Shown one piece after another: positions 10,078-20,470 of a stretch of DNA of 64,000 bases (positions are counted from its first letter, which is position 1; each line of letters starts with the position of its first letter). Origin of the DNA: Sphingomonas dokdonensis (GTDB taxonomy: Bacteria > Pseudomonadota > Alphaproteobacteria > Sphingomonadales > Sphingomonadaceae); assembly GCF_002197685.1 (NCBI RefSeq), contig NZ_NBBI01000001.1:971730-1035729 (forward strand), read 5' to 3'. The translations under genes and the position numbers were made by a program. The notes below the pieces were generated by a model, which did not search any database, was not told where the DNA came from, and was given only the letters and a program-made list of their open reading frames with translations.

Positions 10078-10223
10078 AGTCTGTGTTCCTTCCGGTTAGG
10101 CCTCTGGGAAGCGGATGACGCGAGCCTGAAAGGCAGCGCACCGGTGGTTTTGCTTCCCATGCGGAGTTGAGGCCCGCGCCCCTAGACGAAATCACGGCAT
10201 CTATCAAGCGCCGCCACAACCGC
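10078..10223. other. rpsB leader / divergent intergenic region
   Basis: This is part of the only gene-free stretch longer than 300 nt (10078-10403). I see no ORF with coding character. An inverted pair GGGAAGC (about 10108) and GCTTCCC (about 10153) lies in the rpsB 5' leader and could form a long-range hairpin. Ribosomal-protein leaders often autoregulate, but I cannot assign a known S2-binding motif here. Confidence 0.3.
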
Positions 10224-10272
10224 TTGACGCCCGCGAACAGGTGTGGAACATAGAAAAGAACGAGACAAGAAC
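10224..10272 (+). promoter_or_regulatory. Promoter with two tandem LexA (SOS) boxes
   Basis: A sigma70-like promoter (TTGACG at 10224-10229, 17-nt spacer, AACATA at 10247-10252) is overlapped by GAAC-N7-GAAC at 10235-10249. A second perfect GAAC-N7-GAAC occurs at 10258-10272, where the transcript should start. GTTC-N7-GTTC (here on the other strand) is the established LexA operator of alphaproteobacteria. Two adjacent exact copies placed on a promoter are very unlikely by chance. Confidence 0.8.
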
Positions 10273-10318
10273 GTTGTAGATCTGCTGAGTTAAACGCCCG
10301 CTCCTTCGCGAGAAGAGC

Positions 10319-10341
10319 CGTGCTCGTCAGTAACGAGCACG
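10319..10341 (+). other. Hairpin in the leader of the SOS-controlled gene
   Basis: CGTGCTCGT and ACGAGCACG form a 9-bp perfect stem with a 5-nt loop between the LexA-box promoter and the gene at 10404. No T-run follows, so it is not a terminator in the plus direction. It could stabilise the mRNA or be a remnant; no function can be assigned. Confidence 0.4.
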
Positions 10342-10403
10342 GGAACGACAGGTGTTTTCAGCTGTTTACGCGGGACGGTTCGCAAGAGCCATGGAGGCGG
10401 ACA

Positions 10404-10643
10404 ATGATGGCGGTCGTGAGTTTTGCGGTTTTTGCCAGTGCGTTTGTGATCTCGATCTACACCTTGTCGGTGACGATCGGCATGCACAAAGACCGGATCA
10501 TCGGTGCACTGCGGGGGCAAGCACCAGCAGATCGCCACCCGCTGGCGGCGCTGGTACGCGCCGAGCAGCGGATCGCGGTCAGGCGCTGGGCGGCACAGAC
10601 GGCGCGGCCGACGTCGGCACACCGGATGCGCGCAGCCGCTTGA
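10404..10643 (+). CDS. Small membrane protein under SOS control
   Basis: A 79-residue protein of unknown function. Residues 2-26 form one strongly hydrophobic segment; the rest is a basic Arg/Ala-rich tail predicted to be cytoplasmic. The start (ATGATG at 10404) is preceded by GGAGG at a good distance. The promoter about 150 nt upstream carries two LexA boxes, so induction by DNA damage is expected. Small SOS-induced inner-membrane proteins that stall division are known (SidA in Caulobacter, SulA-independent), so a division-inhibitor role is an attractive inference, not shown. The 3' end overlaps convergent pssA by 65 nt. Confidence 0.75.
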   Translation: MMAVVSFAVFASAFVISIYTLSVTIGMHKDRIIGALRGQAPADRHPLAALVRAEQRIAVRRWAAQTARPTSAHRMRAAA

Positions 10644-11448
10644 CCCTGGCGTAGCTGGCGATGCTGAACGGCAAAGCCAGCAGGTAGGCAGTGCTAATGG
10701 CGCTGACGGTATGCCAAGGCGCCGTGACTGCCGCTGCCGCGACGATCACTACCAACGCGATCGCCTCGAAGCGGATGTTGCGTCGCAGCCGCATCGACGA
10801 CCACGACCAGGTCGCCACACTCGATACCATCAGCAATGCCGCCAGCACGGCCCATGGCGCCACGAGGTAGGGCGAGCGGAGCACCGGCTCCTCCGTCCAG
10901 AACCACAGAAACATGGGCAACAGCGCCAGACCAGCGCCGGCCGGCGCTGGCACGCCAGTAAGGAAGCCTGCGGATTTGTGCGGCTGGTCATCGGCATCGA
11001 TGTTTGCATTGAACCGGGCGAGCCGCAGCGCTGCAAACACCGCCAGCATCAGCGCAGCCATCCAGCCGAAACGCGGCAATGACGAGAGCGACCAGAGGTA
11101 AAGAATCAGCGCGGGCGACACGCCAAAGGAAATCGCGTCCGCAAGTGAATCGAGTTCGGCACCGAAACGGCTTTCACCGTGCAGCAGCCGGGCGATCCGT
11201 CCGTCGATGCCGTCGAGCAGTCCGGCGATCAAAACAAAGGCAACGGCAAGCTGCCAATGCGTGGCGACCCGATCGCTTAGCGCCGCAAGCTCCGGCCCGC
11301 GCAGAAGAACGAGATCGTTCTCCATCATGCGTGCCTTGACCGCGAACTGAACGCCACTGAGGCCCGAGCACAAAGCGAGCGCGGTTATTGCGTTTGGCGC
11401 GACCGCGCGGAGCGGCAAGCCACGGCGCGGCCGGATTGGGCGCCTCAC
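10579..11448 (-). CDS. pssA: CDP-diacylglycerol-serine O-phosphatidyltransferase
   Basis: Membrane enzyme making phosphatidylserine from CDP-diacylglycerol and serine. The CDP-alcohol phosphotransferase motif DG-x2-AR-x8-G-x3-D-x3-D is complete (DGRIAR ... GAELDSLAD). Several hydrophobic segments follow. 289 residues is long for the family because of a C-terminal Pro/Ser/Ala tail. It overlaps psd by 4 nt and converges with the SOS gene at 10404. Confidence 0.95.
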   Translation of the reverse strand: MRRPIRPRRGLPLRAVAPNAITALALCSGLSGVQFAVKARMMENDLVLLRGPELAALSDRVATHWQLAVAFVLIAGLLDGIDGRIARLLHGESRFGAELDSLADAISFGVSPALILYLWSLSSLPRFGWMAALMLAVFAALRLARFNANIDADDQPHKSAGFLTGVPAPAGAGLALLPMFLWFWTEEPVLRSPYLVAPWAVLAALLMVSSVATWSWSSMRLRRNIRFEAIALVVIVAAAAVTAPWHTVSAISTAYLLALPFSIASYARVKRLRASGVPTSAAPSVPPSA

Positions 11449-12179
11449 TGCGCCACGCCCGTGGCAGCGACCACGCCGGCGCGGCCCAGCACGGTCTCGC
11501 CGGCGATCGCGCGCTGGCCAAGCGCCACCTGCGGCGCATAGCCGGCCGGCAGATAGACGTCGACGCGGCTGCCAAAGCGGATCAGGCCGATGCGCTGACC
11601 CGCCGCAACGATATCTCCGACCTTCACGAAGCCCATGATGCGGCGGGCAACCAGACCCGCAATCTGTGTGAAGGCGACCTTGCGGCCGTCAAATCCCTTG
11701 ACCACGAAATGTTGGCGCTCGTTATCCTCCGATGCCTTGTCCAGATCGGCGTTGAGGAACTTGCCCGAGATATAAACGACCTGACGAATGGTGCCAGCGA
11801 TCGGCGAGCGATTGATGTGGACGTCAAAGACACTCATGAACACCGACACGCGGGTCATTCGCTCCGCACCCAGTTCGGCCATCAGTTCGCGCGGCACCGG
11901 AACATCGGCGATCATCGTCACCAGGCCGTCTGCTGGCGATACGATCAGATCCTCGCCACGCGGCGTGGTGCGGATCGGATCCCGGAAGAAAGCCGCTACC
12001 CAGGCTGTAACGCCGAGCAGCGGCCAGAAAAAGACGCTGTGCACGATGGTCATCAGCAATGTGATGCCGAAGGCGATCGCAGTGAACTTCTGCCCCTCCG
12101 GATGGACGGCGGGGAAGCGCCATTTCACGGTGGTGGTGACGGGCAGACCCTGTTCTTCGGGTTTCGGTAATGAAGGCAT
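11445..12179 (-). CDS. psd: Phosphatidylserine decarboxylase
   Basis: Pyruvoyl enzyme converting phosphatidylserine to phosphatidylethanolamine. The self-cleavage/pyruvoyl site is the GS pair in [11 protein letters not shown] near the C-terminus, matching the short archaeal-type/alphaproteobacterial class. DVHINRSP and FFRDPIR are also conserved. The frame begins at 12215, but the ATG at 12179 ([11 protein letters not shown]) gives 244 residues and avoids a non-conserved leader. It is coupled to pssA by a 4-nt overlap and divergent from icd across 115 nt. Confidence 0.95.
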   Translation of the reverse strand: MPSLPKPEEQGLPVTTTVKWRFPAVHPEGQKFTAIAFGITLLMTIVHSVFFWPLLGVTAWVAAFFRDPIRTTPRGEDLIVSPADGLVTMIADVPVPRELMAELGAERMTRVSVFMSVFDVHINRSPIAGTIRQVVYISGKFLNADLDKASEDNERQHFVVKGFDGRKVAFTQIAGLVARRIMGFVKVGDIVAAGQRIGLIRFGSRVDVYLPAGYAPQVALGQRAIAGETVLGRAGVVAATGVAQ

Positions 12180-12294
12180 GCGGCCTTGTGTAGCGGGGGT
12201 AGCCGATGTGCACAACGCGGGCGCGGCGATGGTTGATCCCCCGCCCCCTTCCCCCTATCGACCGCGCCAGACCCTCCCTCAAAGGAAACGGATA

Positions 12295-13515
12295 ATGGCC
12301 AAGATCAAGGTGAAAACGCCCGTCGTGGAGATCGACGGCGACGAGATGACGCGGATCATCTGGGAATGGATCCGCGAGCGCCTGATCAAGCCCTATCTGG
12401 ATATCGACCTCGATTACTACGATCTTGGCATGGAGCATCGCGACAACACCGATGACAAGGTCACGGTAGACAGCGCAAAGGCGATCCAGAAGTATGGCGT
12501 CGGCGTGAAGTGCGCCACGATTACGCCGGACGAAGCACGCGTCGAGGAATTCGGCCTCAAGAAGATGTGGCGTTCGCCCAACGGGACGATCCGCAACATC
12601 CTGGGCGGCGTGGTGTTCCGCGAGCCAATCGTGATCAAGAACGTCCCGCGCCTGATCCCGGGCTGGACGCACCCGATCGTCGTCGGTCGTCACGCATTCG
12701 GCGACCAGTATCGCGCGACCGACTTCAAGGTGCCGGGCGCCGGTAAGCTGACCATGAAGTGGACGGGCGAGGACGGCCAGGAGATCGAGCATGAGGTGTT
12801 CGACTTCCCGGGCGCCGGTGTTGCGATGGGCATGTACAACCTCGACGAGTCGATCCGCGATTTCGCGCGTGCCTCGCTGAACTACGGCATCAACCGCAAT
12901 TGGCCGGTGTACCTGTCGACCAAGAACACGATCCTCAAGGCTTATGACGGCCGCTTCAAGGACATCTTTGCCGAGGTTTACGAGGCGGAGTTCGTCGAGA
13001 AGTTCAAGGAACTCGGCATAACCTACGAGCACCGCCTGATCGACGACATGGTCGCTTCGGCGCTGAAGTGGAACGGCGAGTTCGTCTGGGCCTGCAAGAA
13101 CTACGACGGCGACGTGCAGTCCGACCAGGTGGCGCAGGGCTTCGGCTCGCTCGGCCTCATGACGTCGGTGCTGATGACGCCGGACGGCAAGACGATCGAG
13201 GCGGAAGCGGCCCACGGCACCGTCACGCGCCACTATCGCCAGCACCAGCAGGGCAAGGCGACCTCGACGAACCCAATCGCGTCGATCTTTGCGTGGACCG
13301 GCGGCCTGAAGTTCCGCGGCAAGTTTGACAACACGCCGGACGTCACACGCTTTGCCGAAGAGCTGGAAAAGGTCTGCATCGAGACGGTGGAGAACGGCGA
13401 CATGACGAAGGATCTCGCGATCCTGATCGGCCCCGATCAGAAGTGGATGACGACCGAGCAGTTCTTTGAGGCGGTTCGCGTCAACCTCGAAAAGAAGATG
13501 GCTACCTGGGCCTAA
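12295..13515 (+). CDS. icd: NADP-dependent isocitrate dehydrogenase
   Basis: TCA-cycle enzyme, isocitrate to 2-oxoglutarate, of the homodimeric eukaryote-like class (406 residues) common in alphaproteobacteria. Seen: [12 protein letters not shown] at the N-terminus, the substrate loop [27 protein letters not shown], and the cofactor region [12 protein letters not shown]. The open frame starts far upstream at 11788 inside psd. The ATG at 12295 is preceded by AAAGGAAACG and gives the family N-terminus. A strong terminator follows. Confidence 0.98.
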   Translation: MAKIKVKTPVVEIDGDEMTRIIWEWIRERLIKPYLDIDLDYYDLGMEHRDNTDDKVTVDSAKAIQKYGVGVKCATITPDEARVEEFGLKKMWRSPNGTIRNILGGVVFREPIVIKNVPRLIPGWTHPIVVGRHAFGDQYRATDFKVPGAGKLTMKWTGEDGQEIEHEVFDFPGAGVAMGMYNLDESIRDFARASLNYGINRNWPVYLSTKNTILKAYDGRFKDIFAEVYEAEFVEKFKELGITYEHRLIDDMVASALKWNGEFVWACKNYDGDVQSDQVAQGFGSLGLMTSVLMTPDGKTIEAEAAHGTVTRHYRQHQQGKATSTNPIASIFAWTGGLKFRGKFDNTPDVTRFAEELEKVCIETVENGDMTKDLAILIGPDQKWMTTEQFFEAVRVNLEKKMATWA

Positions 13516-13531
13516 GCTGATTGCGTTATTT

Positions 13532-13570
13532 ATGGCAGGTCCCGGCGAGTGGCCGGGACCTGCCATTATT
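13532..13570 (+). terminator. Rho-independent terminator after icd
   Basis: A perfect 15-bp stem (arms 13532-13546 and 13552-13566, core GGCAGGTCCCGGC) with a 5-nt loop starts 16 nt after the icd stop and is followed by TTATT. Confidence 0.85.
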
Positions 13571-13774
13571 GTCTAGATACCATCGGGAGATGGCGGCCTA
13601 TTTTCGGCCGCGTAACGGCCCACGTCGGCCTGTTCGAGAATGCGCTGCGGCCGCGACGCTGTGACGGCCGGCCACATGCCCGATCATACAGAAATGTGCG
13701 CTCTGCGACGCGACTTAGCGCCTGCAGCAGAGAGCGTTACTGACAATCACTCCCGATCAAGGCATGGGACGTGC

Positions 13775-15553
13775 ATGGCGATCGGTCTCGACAACCCACA
13801 ATTTTCTGACGCACTGGTCATCCTCGGCGCTGCCGGCCTCGTCATCCCGGCGTTTGCCCGTTTCAGGATCAGCCCGGTCATCGGCTTCATCCTGGTCGGC
13901 CTGTTAGTCGGACCCGCCGGCCTCGGCAGCCAGGTCGATCGCGCGCCGTGGCTTTACTACCTGACGATTTCAGACCCGCACTCGATCGAGCCGTTCGCGG
14001 AGTTCGGTATCGTGCTGCTCCTGTTCTCGATCGGGCTGGAGCTGTCGTTCAAACGTCTGTGGTCGATGCGGCGGCTGATCGCCGGGATCGGCCCCGCCGA
14101 ACTGCTGGGCTCTGCGCTGATCATCGGGGCGGGATTGCACCTGCTGGGGCAAGACTGGCCGGGCGCCATCGGGCTCGGGCTGGCGCTGGCGCTATCCTCC
14201 ACCGCGCTCGTCCTGCCGCTGGTGGGCACCACCAGCGCGGTCGGCCGCGGGGCATTCGCCATGCTGCTGTTCGAGGACATCGCGCTGGTGCCGATCATCT
14301 TTGCGCTGGGTGCCTTTGCGCCCTCCGCCGGTGCGGAAGGTGCCGAGAATATCGGCATGGTGGCGCTGCGTGGCGGCCTCACCGTGGTCGCGATCTACTT
14401 GGCCGGTCGCCTGATCCTCCCGCGCCTGTTCGCCCAGGCGGCGCGCACCAAAAGCCCCGAGCTGTTTCTGGCCGCCTCCTTGCTGGTGGTGATCGTTGCC
14501 AGCGTTGCGACCACGGCTGCTGGCTTATCACCGATCGTCGGCGCCCTGCTCGCCGGGCTGCTGATCGCCGAAACCGAGTATCACACCGAAGTCGAGGTGA
14601 TAACAGCGCCCTTCAAGGGTTTGGCATTGGGCGTTTTCCTGATCAGCGTGGGCATGAGCCTGGACCTCAGACTGATCGTCAAGAACTGGTCCGACCTGCT
14701 GCTTGCCGTCGCAGGCGTCGTCGCGGTGAAGACGGTCGTGACCTATCTGCTGCTGCGCATCGCCAACGCGCGGCGTGGTATTGCCGCCGAGACGGGCTTG
14801 CTGATGGGCAGCCCGTCGGAGACCACGCTGATCGTGCTGGCGACAGCGGCGCAGGCACAGTTGATCCAGCCATCCACCGCCGCATTCTGGCAGACCGTCA
14901 CTGCCATCGGCCTGACCATCACGCCCGTCCTCGCCAAGGCTGGCAGCGCAGTCTCCAAGCGGATCGAGGGCGATGTGGCTACATCCGCCACACCGCCCGA
15001 CGTCAGCCAGCATACGGTGATCATCGGGTTTGGGCGTGTTGGCCGGATGGTTGCCGATTTGCTCGATCGCCACCAGCAGCCGTACCTTGCCGTCGAAGCC
15101 GACATCGACGCGGTGAAAGCGTCCCGCTTGGCGGGCCGGTCGGTGCTTTACGGAGATGTCATACGGCCTGAACTGGTCGATCGGCTCAATCTCCAGGCGG
15201 CGCGCGCGCTGGTGCTGACGATGGACGATCCGGTGCTTACCGTGCGGCTGACGCGGCGCGTCCGAGCGCTGGCGCCGGACCTGCCGATCGTCGCGCGCGC
15301 CCGTGATGCGGCGCATGCGACCGAGCTATACCGGGCCGGCGTGACCGACGCAGTGCCGGAGACGCTTGAGAGCTCGTTGCAGCTGTCGGAAGCGGTGCTC
15401 GTCGACCTGGGCGTCGCGATGGGGCCGGTCATCGCCTCCATCCACGAAAAGCGCGACGAATTACGCCAGACGATCCGCCAAGGCGCCAAGCTGAACCGCG
15501 AGCCACGTATTCGGCGACTGGCGCGCAAGGGCGACATCAACCCGGCGGCGTAG
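13775..15553 (+). CDS. Kef-type cation:proton antiporter (CPA2) with RCK domain
   Basis: Predicted inner-membrane monovalent cation/H+ antiporter of the KefB/YbaL type. The N-terminal ~390 residues are a multi-pass Na+/H+-exchanger domain (GLLVGPAGLG, FSIGLELSFKR, LSSTALVLPL). A cytoplasmic TrkA-N/RCK domain follows, with the nucleotide-binding loop GFGRVGRMVADLL and the acidic VEAD. With the start at 13775 it has 592 residues. Glutathione-gating residues cannot be judged. It stands alone between icd and a glycosyltransferase; substrate (K+ or Na+) unknown. Confidence 0.88.
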   Translation: MAIGLDNPQFSDALVILGAAGLVIPAFARFRISPVIGFILVGLLVGPAGLGSQVDRAPWLYYLTISDPHSIEPFAEFGIVLLLFSIGLELSFKRLWSMRRLIAGIGPAELLGSALIIGAGLHLLGQDWPGAIGLGLALALSSTALVLPLVGTTSAVGRGAFAMLLFEDIALVPIIFALGAFAPSAGAEGAENIGMVALRGGLTVVAIYLAGRLILPRLFAQAARTKSPELFLAASLLVVIVASVATTAAGLSPIVGALLAGLLIAETEYHTEVEVITAPFKGLALGVFLISVGMSLDLRLIVKNWSDLLLAVAGVVAVKTVVTYLLLRIANARRGIAAETGLLMGSPSETTLIVLATAAQAQLIQPSTAAFWQTVTAIGLTITPVLAKAGSAVSKRIEGDVATSATPPDVSQHTVIIGFGRVGRMVADLLDRHQQPYLAVEADIDAVKASRLAGRSVLYGDVIRPELVDRLNLQAARALVLTMDDPVLTVRLTRRVRALAPDLPIVARARDAAHATELYRAGVTDAVPETLESSLQLSEAVLVDLGVAMGPVIASIHEKRDELRQTIRQGAKLNREPRIRRLARKGDINPAA

Positions 15554-15610
15554 CAGTGACCGACACATTGCCTAGCGTTCGCCGCAATCAAGCACTAGGC
15601 CGCGTCGATC

Positions 15611-16771
15611 ATGCAGCCGTCTGACCTTCGCGTCGCACTTTTCAGCGGCAACTATAATTACACGCGTGACGGTGCGAACCAGGCGCTGAACTCGCTGGTC
15701 GGCCATCTCCTCAGCCGCGGTGTGGCGGTGCGCGTCTATTCGCCCACCGTCGCCGAGCCGGCTTTCCCTGCAACCGGCGACCTTGTGGATGTGCCCGCCA
15801 TTCCCCTGCCGGGTGAGCGCGGCGAGTATCGGCTGGCGCGTGGCCTGCCCGCAAAGATCCGGCGCGATCTGGCGGCGTTCGCGCCCAACCTCATTCATGT
15901 GTCAGCGCCTGACATCCTCGGGCATCGCGCGGTCAGCTATGCGCGCCGTCATGGGATCACCCGCGTGGCCTCGCTGCACACGCGCTTCGAAACCTACCCG
16001 CGCTATTACGGGCTCGCCGTAATTGAACCGGTATTCGAGCGGATGCTCGCCCGCTTCTACGGGCGCGTGGATCGCGTGCTGGTGCCGGGGCCGCTGCTTG
16101 GCGACATCCTGCGTGACTGGGGCGTGACGACGCCGACCACCGTCTGGTCACGCGGCGTCAATCATCAGCGCTTTTCGCCGACCCGCCGCGACATGGCATG
16201 GCGCCGCAGCCTTGGGATTGCCGACGATGAGGTCGCGATCGGGTTTCTCGGACGGCTGGTCAAGGAAAAGGGGCTCGACGTCTTCGCCGCGGTGGCCGAC
16301 GCGTTGAAGCGCCGCAACATCGCGCATCGCGTCCTGGTGATCGGCGAAGGGCCGGCGCGCGACTGGTTCGCCTCGCAGGTGCCCGACGCCGCCTTTGCCG
16401 GTTTCCAGACCGGCGATGCGCTCGGCCGCTGTGTCGCGTCGATGGACGTCTTTTTCAATCCCAGCGTCACCGAGACGTTCGGCAACGTGACACTGGAAGC
16501 GATGGCCGCCGGCGTCCCCGTGGTGGCGGCCCGCGCGTCTGGGGCCGTCGGCCTGGTGGATGACGAGCGTACGGGGTTTCTGGTCGAGCCGCGCGACATC
16601 GAGGCCTATGCCGACGCCCTGTCGATGCTGATCGCAGACGCTGAACGACGCGCTGCAATGGGAAGCGCCGGTCATGCGAAAGCGGCAGGTTATCGCTGGG
16701 ACGTGATCAACGAGACCGTGCTCAACGCTTATTTGAGCGATGCCAAGGCGTTACAAACCTTGTCTCGCTGA
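15611..16771 (+). CDS. Glycosyltransferase family 4 (GDP-mannose-type)
   Basis: GT-B fold glycosyltransferase, 386 residues. The N-terminal acceptor domain begins RVALFSGNYNYTRDGANQAL. The donor domain has GFLGRLVKEKGLDVF and the EX7E element in PSVTETFGNVTLEAMAAGVP. Sphingomonads use related GT4 enzymes to make glycosphingolipids and phosphatidyl-mannosides, so lipid glycosylation is plausible, but sugar and acceptor cannot be read from sequence. It follows the antiporter by 57 nt. Confidence 0.85.
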   Translation: MQPSDLRVALFSGNYNYTRDGANQALNSLVGHLLSRGVAVRVYSPTVAEPAFPATGDLVDVPAIPLPGERGEYRLARGLPAKIRRDLAAFAPNLIHVSAPDILGHRAVSYARRHGITRVASLHTRFETYPRYYGLAVIEPVFERMLARFYGRVDRVLVPGPLLGDILRDWGVTTPTTVWSRGVNHQRFSPTRRDMAWRRSLGIADDEVAIGFLGRLVKEKGLDVFAAVADALKRRNIAHRVLVIGEGPARDWFASQVPDAAFAGFQTGDALGRCVASMDVFFNPSVTETFGNVTLEAMAAGVPVVAARASGAVGLVDDERTGFLVEPRDIEAYADALSMLIADAERRAAMGSAGHAKAAGYRWDVINETVLNAYLSDAKALQTLSR

Positions 16772-16886
16772 TTTCGGACTGCGACAAGCCGGTGTTTTTC
16801 GGAGCCAATCCGTTCATCGGACGTTCCGTCTCTAACAGCTATATGCGTGATTATCCGCCGATAGGGCGGCCTTCGGAGACGGACTA

Positions 16887-17492
16887 ATGAATATCTTGCG
16901 TACCGGTCGCAGCCTGCTGATGGCGACGGCCGTATCCGGCGCCTTGCTTGTGGCCGGCTGCGCCACGGAAACGCCATATCGCCCGGCCACGGGCTCGGGC
17001 TTCAACCGCACCGGCTTCAGCGAACGTCAGGTGGAAGCGAACCGCTTTCTGGTGACCTTTGCCGGCAATACCGTGACCGATCGGGACACGGTGGAGCGCT
17101 ATCTGCTGTTCCGCGCGGCGGAGCTGACGCTTCAGAACGGGTTCGACTATTTCGTGACGGTTGATCGCCAGACCGATCGCCAGGCTCGGACCTATTCGAC
17201 GCCGGGGGCCGGCTTCGGCCCGGGCTGGGGCTATGGTGGCTGGGGTGGCTATTGGGGCCCGTCGTGGCGCTTCTACGGTCGCCCATGGGGCGGCTGGGGC
17301 GGCTGGGGCCCGTGGGGTGGCGGCTTCAACGACTTCGACGTCCGCACCGTCGATCGCTACGAGGCGTCGGCCGAAATCGTAATGGGTCGCGGCGCACCGC
17401 CAGCGGGCGAAGTTCGCGCGTTCCAGGCGCGCGACGTGATGAACCGGCTCGGGCCGACGATCATCCTGCCGGAGCAGCGCGGCCGCCGCTGA
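16887..17492 (+). CDS. Gly/Trp-rich lipoprotein (CC0125/CC1285-like)
   Basis: A 201-residue lipoprotein. The signal peptide ends in a lipobox LVAGC with acylated Cys25. A folded segment (about 40-90, RYLLFRAAELTLQNG-type) is followed by a stretch of Gly, Trp and Tyr (about 108-150) and a short conserved C-terminus. The pattern matches a widespread alphaproteobacterial lipoprotein family named after two Caulobacter members; function unknown. It ends just before a bidirectional terminator. Confidence 0.8.
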   Translation: MNILRTGRSLLMATAVSGALLVAGCATETPYRPATGSGFNRTGFSERQVEANRFLVTFAGNTVTDRDTVERYLLFRAAELTLQNGFDYFVTVDRQTDRQARTYSTPGAGFGPGWGYGGWGGYWGPSWRFYGRPWGGWGGWGPWGGGFNDFDVRTVDRYEASAEIVMGRGAPPAGEVRAFQARDVMNRLGPTIILPEQRGRR

Positions 17493-17513
17493 TCTAAACA
17501 CTAATCAATAAGG

Positions 17514-17547
17514 AAAAGCCCTCGCCGCGACCGGCGAGGGCTTTTTT
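17514..17547 (+). terminator. Bidirectional terminator between lipoprotein gene and secA
   Basis: The stem AAAAGCCCTCGCC / GGCGAGGGCTTTT (13 bp, 6-nt loop) continues into TTTTTTC on the plus strand and is flanked by A residues on the left. It can therefore serve the lipoprotein gene and, more weakly, the convergent secA. Confidence 0.88.
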
Positions 17548-17635
17548 CTGTGGCTTGCTGCGGCGGCGACTGACGCCGCGACACGTCTTTGCTGCTGCAC
17601 GAAGGCCGGCGGGGTAAGCGCCGGCCTGCCGCTGC

Positions 17636-20371
17636 TCAGACTGCGCCGTGGCAGTGCTTGTACTTGCGGCCCGACCCGCAAGGGCATGGGGCGTTGCGGC
17701 TGACGGCCCCCTGCCAACTCTCCGGATCCTGTCCGAGATCGGCTGCGGTCGGCTGCGGAATCTGCATCGGCGGGACCTGCGACTGGATCAGGCCGAGCGT
17801 GCCGGCATCGATATCCGCCGAATTGTCCTCGCCCGAGAACGGATCGAAGTGCGTCGTGATGAAGTCCGGCAGATCGGGCAGCGGCGGCGGCGCCTGAAGC
17901 TGGAACTGCGCGTGCGCGATCGTCTTCGTCACATCCTCGCGGATATTGTCGAGCATGCGCTGGAAGAGCGCGAACGCCTCCTGCTTGTACTCGTTGATCG
18001 GCGTCTTCTGCGCATAGGCGCGCAGGTGAACCACCTGCCGCAGCGCATCGAGCGTCGCGAGGTGCTCCTTCCAGTGATGGTCGAGGTTCTGGAGCAGGAT
18101 CGACTTTTCGACCTGCGTCCAGGTTTCCGGCTCCAGCTCGGCAGCCTTGGCGGCGACCATGGCATCCGCCTCGGCCTGCACACGCTCGGTGATGATCTCC
18201 GGGTCGACCGCATCCTCTTCCAGCCAGCGGTCGATCGGCGGCGTCAGATTCAGGATTTCGGCGAGCCTATCCTTCATACCCTCGACGTTCCACTGCTCGG
18301 GATACGAACCGACCGGACACGCCTCGCCCACGATCGTGTTCACCGTCTCGGCGCGCATGTCCTCGACCACGTCGCCGACCGTCTCGGCGTCCATGATGTC
18401 GGCACGCTGCTCGTAGATCACCTTGCGCTGATCGTTCATCACGTCGTCGTATTCGACGACCTGCTTGCGGATGTCGTAGTTGCGCGCCTCGACCTTCTTC
18501 TGCGCGGTTTCGATCGCCTTGGTCAGCCACTTGCTGCCGATCGCCTCGCCATCCTCAATGTTGTTGCGCATCATCTTGGCAAAGAGCGTGTCCGGCCCGA
18601 AGATGCGCAGCAGGTCGTCGTCCAGGCTGAGATAGAAACGGCTCAGGCCCGGATCGCCCTGCCGGCCCGAACGACCGCGTAGCTGGTTGTCGATGCGGCG
18701 GCTTTCGTGCCGCTCGGTACCGAGCACGAAGAGGCCGCCAGCCTCGAGCACGCGCGCCTTTTCAGCCGCGATCTCGGCCTTGATCTGCGCCATCGCCGCG
18801 TCACGCTCCGGCCCCTCGGGCATACCGGCGAGCTCGTCCTCGGCGCGGAATTCCAGGTTGCCGCCGAGCTGGATGTCGGTGCCGCGGCCCGCCATGTTGG
18901 TCGCGATGGTGACGGCGCCAAGGCGGCCCGCCTGCGCCACGATATGCGCTTCCTGCTCGTGATAGCGCGCGTTCAGCACCGAATGATCGACGCCCTCCTG
19001 CTTTAGGAAGTCGCTGAGCAGCTCGGACTTTTCGATCGAAACCGTGCCGACGAGCACCGGCTGGCCCTTTTCGGCATGCTGGCGAATGCGCTTGGCGATC
19101 GCGCGGAATTTGTCATGCGTATCCTTGTAGAACTCGTCTTCCTCGTCGACGCGGTGGATCGGCTTGTTCGTCGGGATGGTGACGACGTTCATCTTGTAGA
19201 TGTCGAAGAATTCCGCCGCTTCGGTCGAGGCGGTGCCGGTCATGCCGGCGAGCTTGGGATACATGCGGAAATAGTTCTGGAAGGTGATCGAGGCCATGGT
19301 CTGGTTCTCGGGCTCGATCTGCACGCCCTCCTTCGCCTCGACCGCCTGGTGAAGGCCATCGGACCAGCGCCGGCCATCCATCATGCGGCCGGTGAACTCG
19401 TCGATAATGACGACCTTGCCGTCCTTCACGATGTAATCGATGTCCGATTTGAACATCACGTTCGCGCGCAGCGACTGGTTCAGGTGGTGCACCACCTGCG
19501 TGTTCTCGAAATCGTAGAGGTTGGCGCCTTCAAGCAGCCCTGCCGCTTCCAGCAGCCGCTCGACGCGCTCGGTACCTTCCTCGGTCAGGACGATGGTCTT
19601 CTGCTTTTCGTCCTTCTCGTAATCGTCCGGCGTGATCTGCTTCACGACCGCATCGACCTGCATGTAGAGGTCGCTCTTGTCGTCGGTCGGGCCGGAGATG
19701 ATCAGCGGCGTGCGCGCCTCGTCGATCAGGACCGAATCGACCTCGTCGACGATCGCCATGGCGAACGGCCGCTGGACCATCGACGCGCGCTCGTACTTCA
19801 TGTTGTCGCGCAGGTAATCGAAGCCGAACTCGTTATTCGTGCCGTAGGTGATGTCGGCGGCATAGGCGTCGCGGCGCTGCTCGTCAGACAGGTTGGGCAC
19901 GATCACGCCGACCGTCAGGCCGAGGAAGCGATAGACACGGCCCATCCAGTCGGCGTCGCGCGCGGCGAGATAATCGTTCACGGTGATGACGTGGACGCCA
20001 TCGCCCGGCAGCGCGTTCAGATAGGTGGCGAGCGTCGCGACGAGCGTCTTGCCCTCGCCCGTGCGCATCTCGGCGATCTCGCCGCGATGGAGGACGATGC
20101 CGCCGATCATCTGAACGTCGTAGTGCCGCTGGCCGAGCACCCGATGCGCGGCCTCGCGCACGGTAGCGAAAGCCTCCGGCAGCAGATCGTCGAGCTTTTC
20201 CCCGTTGGCCAGCCGCTGCCGGAACAACGCGGTCTGGTTAGCGAGCGTCGCATCGTCCATCGCCTGCAGCGAGGATTCGAACGAGGCGATCTTCGCCAGC
20301 AGCGGATTGAGCGACCGGACGTAACGGTCGTTGGACGAGCCGAAGAGCGACTTGGCGATGTTGCCGAACAT
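17636..20371 (-). CDS. secA: Protein translocase ATPase SecA
   Basis: Motor of the Sec pathway, pushing preproteins through SecYEG. Walker A GEGKT is at residues 105-109, Walker B is the [12 protein letters not shown] segment, and the C-terminus carries the SecB/zinc motif [12 protein letters not shown]. The frame runs upstream to 20452; the ATG at 20371 ([11 protein letters not shown]) gives 911 residues and the family N-terminus. It is monocistronic or followed only by the terminator at 17514. Confidence 0.98.
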   Translation of the reverse strand: MFGNIAKSLFGSSNDRYVRSLNPLLAKIASFESSLQAMDDATLANQTALFRQRLANGEKLDDLLPEAFATVREAAHRVLGQRHYDVQMIGGIVLHRGEIAEMRTGEGKTLVATLATYLNALPGDGVHVITVNDYLAARDADWMGRVYRFLGLTVGVIVPNLSDEQRRDAYAADITYGTNNEFGFDYLRDNMKYERASMVQRPFAMAIVDEVDSVLIDEARTPLIISGPTDDKSDLYMQVDAVVKQITPDDYEKDEKQKTIVLTEEGTERVERLLEAAGLLEGANLYDFENTQVVHHLNQSLRANVMFKSDIDYIVKDGKVVIIDEFTGRMMDGRRWSDGLHQAVEAKEGVQIEPENQTMASITFQNYFRMYPKLAGMTGTASTEAAEFFDIYKMNVVTIPTNKPIHRVDEEDEFYKDTHDKFRAIAKRIRQHAEKGQPVLVGTVSIEKSELLSDFLKQEGVDHSVLNARYHEQEAHIVAQAGRLGAVTIATNMAGRGTDIQLGGNLEFRAEDELAGMPEGPERDAAMAQIKAEIAAEKARVLEAGGLFVLGTERHESRRIDNQLRGRSGRQGDPGLSRFYLSLDDDLLRIFGPDTLFAKMMRNNIEDGEAIGSKWLTKAIETAQKKVEARNYDIRKQVVEYDDVMNDQRKVIYEQRADIMDAETVGDVVEDMRAETVNTIVGEACPVGSYPEQWNVEGMKDRLAEILNLTPPIDRWLEEDAVDPEIITERVQAEADAMVAAKAAELEPETWTQVEKSILLQNLDHHWKEHLATLDALRQVVHLRAYAQKTPINEYKQEAFALFQRMLDNIREDVTKTIAHAQFQLQAPPPLPDLPDFITTHFDPFSGEDNSADIDAGTLGLIQSQVPPMQIPQPTAADLGQDPESWQGAVSRNAPCPCGSGRKYKHCHGAV

Positions 20372-20470
20372 GGGAGAATCCTGATAATCGGAAAGGGCGC
20401 GACTGGCCTGCAAACGGCGCGCGCCCGAGAAAAAGCGGTAATGTCCCGGCAATAGCCGGCTAGGAACGAC

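Noticed and set aside
11824..13566. Long (580-codon) open frame on the minus strand across icd
   Set aside because: It is the antisense of icd and psd; composition is Arg/Asp/His-skewed without any family motif. GC-rich third positions routinely open such frames here.
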